A stretch of 64,000 nt of DNA from Mariniflexile sp. TRM1-10 (lineage in GTDB: Bacteria; Bacteroidota; Bacteroidia; Flavobacteriales; Flavobacteriaceae): positions 1,153,501 to 1,217,500 of the forward strand of contig NZ_CP022985.1 in assembly GCF_003425985.1 (NCBI RefSeq). Direction: 5' to 3'. This document shows positions 8,810 to 17,447 of the stretch, piece after piece (within the stretch, counting starts at the first letter, position 1; every line of letters begins with the position of its first letter). The notes under the pieces were generated by a model. The model did no database searches and had not been told where the DNA came from. It saw only the letters and a program-made list of their open reading frames with translations. Both the position numbers and the translations under genes were made by a program.

Positions 8810-10468
8810 ATGATTATGAAAACAAATAATAACTTATTTAATATAAAGACTATACTGTTTTTATGTTTGATCGTTACCATGTTTAATGCATGTGATAAAG
8901 ACGACGACAAAATATACGATAAAACGCGATTGTTCCGCCCAGTTCTTAACCAGAACTTGTTTAGCGAAGGCAACACCATCGTTGTTAACATGGGTAAACT
9001 TAAAGGAGCAGTTGGATACACTATTGAAGTAAGTAGAGATACATTTGCCACCATAGAATACACCATTTTATCTGATACTAATTATGTAGAAGTAAATGAA
9101 AACACTGTTGGTGAAGAATTATTTTGGAATACCATTTACCAAGTAAGAGCAACCGCTCATGAAGCAGACGCACAATTCGACAGTAAAATTTCAGATTTCG
9201 GATCTGTTAGAACCGAACGTTTCCCTTCAATTCTTAACGTACCTAAGTCTTACGATGTTATCGATGTCGCTGCCAGAGTAAGTTGGGAACCTCTTGGCGA
9301 TGCCATTACTGGAATAAAAGTATTTGCACCAGATGATTTAAGACTAACCACACCTTTATTCCCTGAAACCCCAGTAACATCAGAAGAATTCTTGGCAGGA
9401 GAAGCTATTGTTGAAGGTTTGGATCCAGAAACAAGCTATCAAATAGCAATTTATAGTGGTACAGAACTAAGAGGTTGGGTGAATTACACTACATTGATTG
9501 AAGAGTTAGATTATACAACGGTTACTAACTTGATTGACCTTAGAGACAATCTGGATAGGGGAGCTATAACAAGTGCTTTACAGTCAGCCCCAGATGGTGC
9601 GACAATATTAGTTTCAAGAGGTTCAGAGTACGATGCGCCGGGAAAACGCTTAACAAATTCCGTTACCATAAGAGCAGCCTATGGCTTTGGAGAAAAACGA
9701 GCTTTACTTTGGTTTCCAAGCAATTTTGATCTAGAAGACGGTGCTAATATAGATCATCTACGCTTTATAGACCTAGAATGCCGTGGCACAGATTGGGGAG
9801 GCAAATATGTTATAAATATTGGTAGAGTTGGTACTCTAAATGAACTTAGTTTTGAAAATTGTTATATTACCAACTTTAGGGGTATTATGAGACAAAAAGA
9901 TGTAGCTTCAACAGTCAACACCTATATAATTAATAATAGTATTGTAGATAGCATTAATGGTTATGGTATTGTTTCTGTTGATAATGATAATGCCAAATTA
10001 AACAACATCAAATTAACAAACAGCACATTTAATCACCTTATTTATTTTTTAGTCTCAAAAAATAATTCTGAATCCGTTCTTATTGATGGATGTACTATTG
10101 CAAATGCTCCAGAGAAGGGACGCCAATTATTTAGATGGAGAAATAGTAGTCAAAATAACGTTACACAAGGAATTACAATATCTAATACTATTTTTGGTCA
10201 TGGTTGGAACCAAGTTGAAGGAGAAGAAGACTACGCCTACAAAGGCAAAGAAGGGCTAGACAATACAAATTTCACAGTCAATAATACCTTTACTGTAACT
10301 GACTTCTCATTCTCAAGCAATGAAATTGGAGAAATCACTGTAGGCAATGCAGGTAGTACTCAAAATGCTTTATGGGTTGACCCAGAAAACAATAACTTTA
10401 ATTTCTTAGCTACCGGATTTTTAGGCCAATACACAGCTGGAGATCCAAGATGGCGTACTAAGTTATAA
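8810..10468 (+). CDS. DUF5123/DUF4957-like surface lipoprotein, probable pectin-binding protein
   Basis: 552 aa. The lipobox FNAC (Cys28; the third codon is an alternative Met start at 8816) is followed by a fibronectin-III-like region (about 60-230; GYTIEVSRD, YQVRATA, GLDPETSYQIAIYSG), then a right-handed beta-helix-like half (about 240-552; ANIDHLRFIDLEC, LSFENCYITN, NTYIINNSIVDS, ITISNTIF) ending in DPRW. That is the architecture of the DUF4957/DUF5123 proteins that sit directly after SusCD in Bacteroidota pectin loci. Such third proteins are usually surface glycan-binding proteins. The beta-helix fold resembles pectin lyases, but no catalytic motif is recognised, so binding rather than cleavage is inferred. 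It starts 12 bp after susD. Confidence 0.8.
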   Translation: MIMKTNNNLFNIKTILFLCLIVTMFNACDKDDDKIYDKTRLFRPVLNQNLFSEGNTIVVNMGKLKGAVGYTIEVSRDTFATIEYTILSDTNYVEVNENTVGEELFWNTIYQVRATAHEADAQFDSKISDFGSVRTERFPSILNVPKSYDVIDVAARVSWEPLGDAITGIKVFAPDDLRLTTPLFPETPVTSEEFLAGEAIVEGLDPETSYQIAIYSGTELRGWVNYTTLIEELDYTTVTNLIDLRDNLDRGAITSALQSAPDGATILVSRGSEYDAPGKRLTNSVTIRAAYGFGEKRALLWFPSNFDLEDGANIDHLRFIDLECRGTDWGGKYVINIGRVGTLNELSFENCYITNFRGIMRQKDVASTVNTYIINNSIVDSINGYGIVSVDNDNAKLNNIKLTNSTFNHLIYFLVSKNNSESVLIDGCTIANAPEKGRQLFRWRNSSQNNVTQGITISNTIFGHGWNQVEGEEDYAYKGKEGLDNTNFTVNNTFTVTDFSFSSNEIGEITVGNAGSTQNALWVDPENNNFNFLATGFLGQYTAGDPRWRTKL

Positions 10469-10497
10469 TTAAACAAGGTTAAGTTTTCTTAACCATT

Positions 10498-10550
10498 AAA
10501 AAATGGATATCTAAAAGGCTATTAAAAACTTATTTAGATATCCATTTTTA
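10498..10550 (+). terminator. Hairpin terminator after the susC-susD-DUF5123 operon
   Basis: A long stem, AAATGGATATCTAAA against TTTAGATATCCATTT, is followed by TTTTTA. It lies 30 bp past the stop at 10468 and just before the leader RNA element of the next gene. Partial read-through is possible, since no clear promoter is visible between it and that leader. Confidence 0.75.
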
Positions 10551-10566
10551 TTAATATAAAAAAAAT

Positions 10567-10631
10567 ATGAAACACCCATGGGAATTATATTCTCACACAC
10601 GAATATGATTATAAAGGGTGTTCCATCTGAC
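10567..10631 (+). ncRNA. Conserved structured leader RNA, copy 1 (before PL1)
   Basis: The element runs ATGAAACACCC ... GGGTGTTCCATCTGAC. Stem P1 is AACACCC (10571-10577) with GGGTGTT (10616-10622). Inner hairpin P2 is GAAT with ATTC. A single-stranded conserved stretch ACACACGA...ATGATTA joins them. The 3' end, GTTCCATCTG (10620-10629), can pair with CAGATGAAAC (10655-10664) across the start codon at 10658 with one mismatch, and overlaps P1, so the two foldings compete. Five other clear copies occur here, always just before a gene and in its orientation. I do not recognise the class. Confidence 0.75.
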
Positions 10632-10657
10632 AATTAAAAAAACAAAAATATAAACAG

Positions 10658-12223
10658 ATGAAACTATATTTAAAAACACTCATTGTTTTCTTATCCTTGT
10701 TCTATTCATGTAGTAGTTCATCAACAGATGACAACTCTGGTAATGAAAATATAGAGGAAGAGGAAGAAATCATAGAAGATAAACCTGTTGCTGTAGAAGA
10801 AGAAGCATTTGCTTTTCCTGGTGCAGAAGGTTTTGGAATGAACACCACCGGAGGTCGTGGTGGTAAAGTATTATTTGTAACAAATCTTAACGATACAGGA
10901 ACTGGAAGTTTAAGAACAGCTATAAACACTTCTGGTGCGCGTTATATTCTATTTAAGGTCTCTGGGACTATTGAACTTAAATCTGAATTAAAAATAAACT
11001 ATGGTAACGTTACCATTGCAGGTCAAACAGCACCAGGTGATGGTATTTGCTTAAAAAACTACCCGGTTTCAATAAATGCTGATAATGTTATTATTAGATT
11101 TTTAAGATTCAGGATGGGAGACGAAGCACAACAAGAAGGCGATGCTATAGGAAGCCGTTTCCACAAAAACATTATTATTGACCATTGTTCAATGAGTTGG
11201 TCTACCGATGAAACCGTTTCTATATACAATAACGAAAACACAACCCTTCAATGGTGTTTTATTACAGAAAGTTTGCGCAATTCTGTTCACGGTAAAGGAG
11301 CACATGGTTATGGTGGCATTTGGGGTGGAAAACATGCATCGTTCCATCATAATTTATTAGCACATCATGACAGTAGAAACCCACGACTGGGCGAATCTGC
11401 AGGCTCTTCATTTGCCCTTACAGATTTAGTAGATGTTAGAAACAATGTCATTTATAATTGGGGTAACAATAGCACCTATGGAGGTGAAGCCATGAATGTA
11501 AATATTGTTAACAATTATTATAAACCAGGACCTGTAACTATATCAAATAATGGAAGCACAAAACAAGGCCGTATTTTTTCCATAGATAAAAACAAAATTA
11601 AAGGCACCCAAGTTTACGATACTTGGGGTAAGTTTTATATCGACGGTAATTATGTAGAAGGTAATACAAATTCAACAAATGATAATTGGTCTTATGGTGT
11701 TTACAATCAATTTCATAGTTCATATACTTCTTATACTGGTTCCTGTACCGATGCAAATGGTAATTCTATTCCATGTGAATATTCCATTCCTGTTACAGAC
11801 GCCGATAAAGCAACCATGAAAATGTCCGAACCTCATAACATAAATAATAATGTTACCACGCATACCGCTTTAGTAGCTTACGATAAAGTGCTCGCTTATG
11901 GTGGTGCATCTTTTAAACGTGATGCAATTGATTCAAGAATTGTTGATGAAGTTACCAACAAGACCTATACTTACGAAGGGTCAAATGGTAGCACAAAAGG
12001 TATTATCGATACACAAAGTGATGTTGGTGGATGGCCTGTTCTAAATTCCGAAACACCGCCTACAGATACCTCTGGCGATGGCATGCCCGATGCTTGGAAG
12101 CTTGATAAAAAACTTAAAGTCGCTGATAAAAACCCTAACGGACATGATTTAAGTACTGGCTATGAAAATATAGAAGTATATATCAATAGTTTAGTGGCAT
12201 CAATCACTGAAAATCAAAAATAA
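10658..12223 (+). CDS. Pectate lyase, family PL1, lipoprotein
   Basis: 521 aa. Lipobox YSC (Cys18) and an acidic Ser/Glu linker (20-50) tether it to the membrane. The PL1 parallel beta-helix runs from about residue 52 (FPGAEGFGMNTTGGRGG) with VTNLNDTGTGSLRTAI, IAGQTAPGDGI, VIIRFLRFRMGD, IIIDHCSMSWSTDE (calcium and catalytic-site Asp region) and HHNLLAHHDSRNPRLG (the catalytic Arg region of PL1, about residue 240). A short Asp-rich calcium-type repeat (DTSGDGMPDAWKL) lies near the C-terminus. It cleaves homogalacturonan by beta-elimination to 4,5-unsaturated oligomers, probably at the cell surface. It is followed 20 bp later by a second PL1. Its start codon lies in the CAGATG context shared by the leader-RNA genes. 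Confidence 0.93.
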   Translation: MKLYLKTLIVFLSLFYSCSSSSTDDNSGNENIEEEEEIIEDKPVAVEEEAFAFPGAEGFGMNTTGGRGGKVLFVTNLNDTGTGSLRTAINTSGARYILFKVSGTIELKSELKINYGNVTIAGQTAPGDGICLKNYPVSINADNVIIRFLRFRMGDEAQQEGDAIGSRFHKNIIIDHCSMSWSTDETVSIYNNENTTLQWCFITESLRNSVHGKGAHGYGGIWGGKHASFHHNLLAHHDSRNPRLGESAGSSFALTDLVDVRNNVIYNWGNNSTYGGEAMNVNIVNNYYKPGPVTISNNGSTKQGRIFSIDKNKIKGTQVYDTWGKFYIDGNYVEGNTNSTNDNWSYGVYNQFHSSYTSYTGSCTDANGNSIPCEYSIPVTDADKATMKMSEPHNINNNVTTHTALVAYDKVLAYGGASFKRDAIDSRIVDEVTNKTYTYEGSNGSTKGIIDTQSDVGGWPVLNSETPPTDTSGDGMPDAWKLDKKLKVADKNPNGHDLSTGYENIEVYINSLVASITENQK

Positions 12224-12243
12224 AAACATAACTATACAAAATA

Positions 12244-14475
12244 ATGTTCAAAAAAATCCACTTTTTAGTAGCTGCCCTAATTTTAGTTTGTAATACCAAC
12301 TACGCCCAACAATTAGCATTCCCAACTGCCGAAGGTTTTGGGCAATATACAACTGGTGGCAGAGGCGGTTTGGTATATAAAGTAACCAATTTAAATGATG
12401 ATGGTGAAGGTAGCCTAAGAAAAGGCATACTAAAAAGTGGTGCTAGAACTATTGTATTTGAAGTTTCCGGTACTATTGAGCTTCAAAAAAAATTGGATAT
12501 TAATAAAGGTGATTTAACCATTTTAGGGCAAACAGCCCCAGGCGAAGGCATTACCATTAAAGGCTACCCGGTAACCATAAAAGCCGATAATGTTATTGTG
12601 CGCTATTTAAGATTTCGAATGGGTGATGTTAATGGCATTGAAGGTGATGCTTTAGGTTGTAGAGATACCAATAACGTTATTATAGACCACTGTTCCATTA
12701 GTTGGGGCACCGACGAAAATGGATCCTTTTACAATAACAAAAACTTTACGCTACAATGGTGTATTATTTCCGAAGCTTTAAACAGGTCTGTCCATAAAAA
12801 AGGCGCTCATGGCTACGGTGGCATTTGGGGTGGTGTTAATGTATCCTTTCATCACAACTTAATAGCAAGCAATAATAGCCGCAACCCCAGATTTAGTGGT
12901 TCTTCAACCACCGAAAATTCCGAAAACGAATTTGTGGATTTTAGAAACAATGTTATTTATAACTGGGGAGACAATAGTATTTATGGGGGTGAAAAAGGCA
13001 CGTATAATATCATAAATAATTATTTTAAATCAGGGCCTGCTACTCAAGATTCAAAACGAAATAGAATTGTAGAGCCCTATGAGCCCTACGGCAAATTTTA
13101 TGTAGATGGTAATTTTGTAAATGGTAACGAAGCCATTACCAAAAACAATTGGAACGGCGGTGTACAATGTCAAAACCCAGAAGCAACAAAGCTAAATGCT
13201 GAAATTACTATTTCAGAAAACGTTAAAACCTTAAGTGCTATTGATGCTTTTGAAGCCGTTCTTAAAAATGCAGGCGCAAGCCTTTATAGAGATGCCGTAG
13301 ATGCTAGAATGGTACACAACACCAAAGAAGGCAGCGCCAATTACAAAAGCGGCATCATAGATTCCCAAGAAAATGTGGGTGGTTGGCCTTTACTGAAATC
13401 TGAAAAATCAAAATTAGATTCAGATGAAGATGGCATGTCTGATGATTGGGAAATTCAAAATAAATTAGACCCCAAAACAAACGATGCTATCTTAAACACT
13501 TTAGATAAAAATTACACAAACATTGAAGTCTATAGCAACGCATTGGTTAATACGTCTCTAAAAAAAAAAGTAGTTAATGGCAAAACGTATGATTTTATTG
13601 TAGATTGTAAGGGACATGGTGATTTTTCATCGGTTCAAGAAGCTATTGATGCTGTCCCAGATTTTAGAAAAAATGAAACTAAAATTTTTATAAAAAATGG
13701 CATTTACAAAGAGAAACTAGTGCTTCCTACATCAAAAACCAACGTCACTTTTGTTGGTGAAGATAAAAACGAAACCATACTAACCTTTGATGATTTTGCT
13801 CAAAAACATAACCGTTTTGGCGAAGAAATGGGTACCACAGGTTCTACATCGTTTTTTGTATTTGGAGATGGATTTAAAGCAAAAAACATCACTTTCCAAA
13901 ACAGCGCTGGTCCTATCGGACAAGCAGTAGCTGTTAGAGTGGACGGAGACAAGGTTATATTTGAAAATTGTAGATTTTTAGGAAATCAAGACACCCTCTA
14001 TCTTCATGGAGACCAAAGCAGGCAATATTACAAAGGCTGTTATATTGAAGGCACTGTCGATTTTATTTTTGGCTGGTCAACAGGTTATTTCGAAAATTGC
14101 GAAATATTCTGTAAAAATACTGGATACATTACAGCTGCCTCAACAAATAAAAACACAGAACACGGGTTTGTTTTTAAAAATTGTAAAATAACAGGCAGCG
14201 CTTTAGAAAACACCTTTTACTTAGGACGTCCATGGCGCGACTATGCCAAAACCGTTTGGATAGATTGCTATATGGATACTCATATAAAACCAGAAGGTTG
14301 GCACAATTGGGGCAAACCTAATGCCGAAAACACCACGTTTTATGCCGAATATAACTCATCGGGACCTGGAACTTCCAATAAAAGGGTAAACTGGGCTAAA
14401 AAATTATCTAAAAAGGAAAGCAAAGCCTATACTTTAGAAAATGTACTAAAAGGTTCAGATAACTGGATTCCTTAA
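12244..14475 (+). CDS. Two-enzyme fusion: PL1 pectate lyase plus CE8 pectin methylesterase
   Basis: 743 aa. Signal peptide 1-22 (ending NYAQ). PL1 domain about 24-395: FPTAEGFGQYTTGGRGG, ILGQTAPGEGI, VIVRYLRFRMGD, IIDHCSISWGTDE, HHNLIASNNSRNPRF. An Asp-rich repeat (DSDEDGMSDDWE, about 400) links to a CE8 pectinesterase domain (about 447-743) with all family landmarks: GQAVAVRV, GNQDTLY (about 580), DFIFG (about 605) and LGRPWR (about 660). CE8 removes methyl esters from homogalacturonan; PL1 then cleaves the demethylated chain, so the fusion couples consecutive steps. The PL1 half is close to that of the gene just upstream (20 bp apart), suggesting tandem duplication. There is no lipobox, so it is secreted to the periplasm or beyond. 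Confidence 0.93.
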   Translation: MFKKIHFLVAALILVCNTNYAQQLAFPTAEGFGQYTTGGRGGLVYKVTNLNDDGEGSLRKGILKSGARTIVFEVSGTIELQKKLDINKGDLTILGQTAPGEGITIKGYPVTIKADNVIVRYLRFRMGDVNGIEGDALGCRDTNNVIIDHCSISWGTDENGSFYNNKNFTLQWCIISEALNRSVHKKGAHGYGGIWGGVNVSFHHNLIASNNSRNPRFSGSSTTENSENEFVDFRNNVIYNWGDNSIYGGEKGTYNIINNYFKSGPATQDSKRNRIVEPYEPYGKFYVDGNFVNGNEAITKNNWNGGVQCQNPEATKLNAEITISENVKTLSAIDAFEAVLKNAGASLYRDAVDARMVHNTKEGSANYKSGIIDSQENVGGWPLLKSEKSKLDSDEDGMSDDWEIQNKLDPKTNDAILNTLDKNYTNIEVYSNALVNTSLKKKVVNGKTYDFIVDCKGHGDFSSVQEAIDAVPDFRKNETKIFIKNGIYKEKLVLPTSKTNVTFVGEDKNETILTFDDFAQKHNRFGEEMGTTGSTSFFVFGDGFKAKNITFQNSAGPIGQAVAVRVDGDKVIFENCRFLGNQDTLYLHGDQSRQYYKGCYIEGTVDFIFGWSTGYFENCEIFCKNTGYITAASTNKNTEHGFVFKNCKITGSALENTFYLGRPWRDYAKTVWIDCYMDTHIKPEGWHNWGKPNAENTTFYAEYNSSGPGTSNKRVNWAKKLSKKESKAYTLENVLKGSDNWIP

Positions 14476-14914
14476 TGATTTATTTAAACGAAGTATGCAG
14501 TAGACTGTGGGCTGTGGGCAGTTCTACAATTAAACGATTAAACGATTTAAATACTTTATAACCTCTTTAACGATTTATGATTAACGATTGACGATTAACG
14601 ATATAACCATATAAACGATTGACGATTTATGATTGACGATTTATAATTAACAATATAACTTCATAAACGATTAACGATTGATGATTAACGATATAACCTC
14701 ATAACCACATAACCTCATAACCTCATAACCACATAACCTCATAACCCCATAACCCCATAACCCCATAACCTCATAAACTCATAAACTCATAAACTCATAA
14801 ACTCATATACAAATAACCTCATTTATTAAAATTAGTATAATATGCTATATAAATTATGCCAACAGTAACAACTTTAGTATTTTTATACAATCGATTACAA
14901 CTAAATATAAACTC
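14476..14914. repeat. Low-complexity tandem-repeat intergenic region
   Basis: No gene is seen. About 14550-14700 is built of units like ACGATTAACGATTG and TGATTGACGATTTA; about 14695-14815 is built of CATAACC(T/C/A) and CATAAACT units, repeated many times. The same word types recur as short patches at 17390-17440, 25783-25870 and 30175-30205. Slippage or expansion of intergenic DNA is likely. The last 60 bp carry the promoter-like box and operator of the following gene. Confidence 0.75.
14887..14898 (+). promoter_or_regulatory. Palindromic operator-like site, copy 3 (GH28)
   Basis: ACAATCGATTAC (one mismatch to the GYAATCGATTRC palindrome) starts one nt after a -7-like box TATTTTTA (14878-14885) and only 16 bp before the start codon at 14915. 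The geometry matches the susC copy. The -33 box is weak. Confidence 0.65.
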
Positions 14915-16348
14915 ATGAAAATTACCACACCTTCTTTAGCATTTTCATTAATAGGCTTATTCCTATTCACCTTAACCCTTAATTCTTGTAAAACCAAAGG
15001 AAAGGAAAAGGAAAAAGTAGAAACCGACGTTTTCAGTGAAGCAGATAACATTATTAGTTCCATTAAGGTTTTAGAATTTCCGGACAAAGTTTTTAACATA
15101 TTAGACTTTGGAGCTGTTGCCGACGGTGAAACAAATAATTCCGAAGCTATTAAAAAAGCTATTACTGCCTGTAATGAAGCTGGAGGTGGCAAAGTTATTA
15201 TTCCTTCGGGCAAATTCTTAACAGGCCCCATTCACCTAAAAAGTAATGTGAATTTACACTTAGAAGCTGGTGCCGAAGTATTGTTCTCTAAAAACGCTAA
15301 GGATTATTTACCAGTTGTACATACCTCCTATGAAGGTCAGGAATTGATGAATTACTCCCCATTAATATATGCATACAAAGAAAAAAACATTGCTGTTACT
15401 GGTAAGGGAACCTTTAACGGACAAGCAAGTACCACCAATTGGTGGCCATGGTGTGGTGCCGAAAGATACGGTCATTTAAAAGATACACCTCAACAAAAAG
15501 ACGCCCATAACCTACCTAGATTATGGGAAATGGCAGAAAACAACACGCCAGTTTCTGAACGTATTTTTGGTGAGGGGCATCAACTGCGTCCTTTATTTAT
15601 CCAGCCTTTTGAATGTGAAAACGTATTGATTCAAGGTGTTACGTTTACCAATGCGCCGTTTTGGGTAATTCACCCTATCAAATGTAACTACGTTCGCGTT
15701 GAAGGCGTTACGGTAAACAGTCACGGTCCTAATAATGATGGGTGCGACCCCGAATATTCAAAAAATGTTCATATAAATAACTGTACTTTTAATACTGGAG
15801 ATGACTGTATTGCTATTAAATCAGGTAGGAATAACGATGGTAGACGTGTAAACATTCCTAGCGAAAATATTGTTGTTGAAAATTGCGACATGAAAGATGG
15901 TCACGGTGGTGTCGTCATGGGAAGTGAAATATCTGCAGGCGTTAGAAATGTATATGTTAGAAATTGTAAAATGAACAGCCCAGAATTAGACCGTGCTATT
16001 CGTATAAAGACCAATACCCTAAGAGGTGGTTTTGTAGAAAATGTCTATGTTAAAAATATTGAAGTCGGCCAAGTAAAAGAAGCTGTTTTAAAAATCAATT
16101 TATATTATGCTATTTATGGACCACAGGAAGGTAGTTTTATGCCTGTTGTTAAAAATATTCATTTACAAGATATTAATGTTGAAAATGGCGGAAAATTCGG
16201 TGTACTAATAAAAGGCAGACCACAAAGTTTTGTGAAAAACGTAACCCTAACAAACGTTCACATTAAAAACGCTGAAACACCATTATCGGTTGAAAACTCA
16301 GAACCTATTATATTTAAAAACACCACAATAAATGGGAAGCAATATTAA
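14915..16348 (+). CDS. GH28 polygalacturonase-type lipoprotein
   Basis: 477 aa with lipobox LNSC (Cys25), then a Lys/Glu-rich linker and a GH28 beta-helix (about 55-470). Family motifs in order: FGAVADG, NNDGCDPE (about 272), GDDCIAIKSGRN (about 295), GHGGVVMGSE (about 329), RIKTN (about 363). The catalytic Asp residues lie in the first two and the His in GHG. The long insertion with GQASTTNWWPWCGAERYG fits exo-acting Bacteroidota GH28 enzymes. It hydrolyses alpha-1,4-galacturonic acid linkages, releasing galacturonate or small oligomers. It starts a transcription unit with its own promoter-like box and palindrome and is followed by a DUF4861 gene that may overlap it by 17 bp. Confidence 0.92.
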   Translation: MKITTPSLAFSLIGLFLFTLTLNSCKTKGKEKEKVETDVFSEADNIISSIKVLEFPDKVFNILDFGAVADGETNNSEAIKKAITACNEAGGGKVIIPSGKFLTGPIHLKSNVNLHLEAGAEVLFSKNAKDYLPVVHTSYEGQELMNYSPLIYAYKEKNIAVTGKGTFNGQASTTNWWPWCGAERYGHLKDTPQQKDAHNLPRLWEMAENNTPVSERIFGEGHQLRPLFIQPFECENVLIQGVTFTNAPFWVIHPIKCNYVRVEGVTVNSHGPNNDGCDPEYSKNVHINNCTFNTGDDCIAIKSGRNNDGRRVNIPSENIVVENCDMKDGHGGVVMGSEISAGVRNVYVRNCKMNSPELDRAIRIKTNTLRGGFVENVYVKNIEVGQVKEAVLKINLYYAIYGPQEGSFMPVVKNIHLQDINVENGGKFGVLIKGRPQSFVKNVTLTNVHIKNAETPLSVENSEPIIFKNTTINGKQY

Positions 16349-16370
16349 ATCAATGATTAAATTACCTTTT

Positions 16371-17387
16371 ATGAAAAAAATAACAATGTTGTCAATGGCT
16401 CTTTTAGCCCTATTTGCATGTAAATCAAAACAGTCAGACGATAAATCCAATACAACAAATACGGTTGTTGAGGAAAAAATAACATCTAAAACATACGCTG
16501 AAATTTCTATTGCACAAGGTGGAGAATGGGTTGACGGTTCAAGAGGCCATAAAGAATATAATGCTGGAACTTCTTTTAAAAATATAAATTCGCTTCAAGT
16601 TCCAAAAGAACATACAGATCATTCGTGGTTCATTCGCTACGAAGGCCCAGGTTGGGAAAACAGTCAAATTGGGTATCGTTTATACTTAGATTGGAGAAAT
16701 GCTATTGATATTTTCGGAAAAAAAGTAGATAGTATAGTCCTTCCTTTTGTAGGGCAAGATGGCTTTGATTCTTATCATGAACCAGCAGCTTGGGGACAAG
16801 ATATTTTAAAAGCTGGAAAATCAATGGGTATTGGTGGTTATGGTCGTTTATTGAATGATACGGTTGCACATTTCCAAAGTGTAAAAAACACGTTTGCTAA
16901 AGTTGAAAATTTAGGAAAAAAATCATCTGTAAAGATTTCTTATGAAGATTGGAATACAGGAAATGAAACCATTAATTTAAATTCAGAACTTACTATTTAT
17001 CAACAAGACCGATTTACAAAAGCAGAATTAACACCTTCAAAAGAAATTACGGGCATTTGTACAGGTATTGTGAAATTTAAAAATATTCCTTTAATAAAAA
17101 AGGAAAGTGAAAAATGGGCGTATATTGCCACATATGGTACACAAACGGTAGTAAATGACACCGATAAATTAGGCTTGGCAATATTTTATAATTTGGATGA
17201 AGTTGCAGAGCAAAAAGAAGGAATCAACGATCACCTCGTTATATTTAAACCAACAACCAAACCATTAACCTATTACTTTTTAGGGGCTTGGGAACAAGAA
17301 GCCAATGGCATAAAAACCGAAGAAGCTTTTATTGCAGATTTAAATAAAAAATTAGAAAATCTAGAAAACACTAATTTCATAAACTAA
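16371..17387 (+). CDS. DUF4861-family lipoprotein, copy 1
   Basis: 339 aa from the ATG at 16371, chosen because MKKITMLSMALLALFAC is a clean lipoprotein signal (Cys17). In-frame ATGs at 16332 and 16353 would add 13 or 6 residues, the first overlapping the GH28 stop. The body carries RYEGPGWENSQIGYRLYLDWRNAIDIFGKK, WGQDILKAGKSMGIGGYG and YYFLGAWEQEANGI, matching the protein at 41571-42869 and, from memory, the DUF4861 family common in Bacteroidota loci for uronic-acid polysaccharides. The beta-rich fold and conserved WG/DW/R positions suggest an enzyme acting on a modified sugar, but I know of no firmly assigned reaction for these two proteins. It is cotranscribed between GH28 and GH105. Confidence 0.8.
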   Translation: MKKITMLSMALLALFACKSKQSDDKSNTTNTVVEEKITSKTYAEISIAQGGEWVDGSRGHKEYNAGTSFKNINSLQVPKEHTDHSWFIRYEGPGWENSQIGYRLYLDWRNAIDIFGKKVDSIVLPFVGQDGFDSYHEPAAWGQDILKAGKSMGIGGYGRLLNDTVAHFQSVKNTFAKVENLGKKSSVKISYEDWNTGNETINLNSELTIYQQDRFTKAELTPSKEITGICTGIVKFKNIPLIKKESEKWAYIATYGTQTVVNDTDKLGLAIFYNLDEVAEQKEGINDHLVIFKPTTKPLTYYFLGAWEQEANGIKTEEAFIADLNKKLENLENTNFIN

Positions 17388-17447
17388 TTATAAAGTTATG
17401 AGTTATGAGTGATTAAATAATAATTACCCGATTAAACAATTAAACAT

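Noticed and set aside
8794..9066. 90-codon minus-strand frame across the susD/DUF5123 junction
   Set aside because: It overlaps the DUF5123-like gene almost completely, has hydrophobic low-complexity composition and no promoter on that strand.
14690..14815. CRISPR-like series of short repeats
   Set aside because: Units are only 7-10 nt, contiguous and degenerate, with no spacers of constant length and no cas genes nearby. It is simple-sequence expansion.
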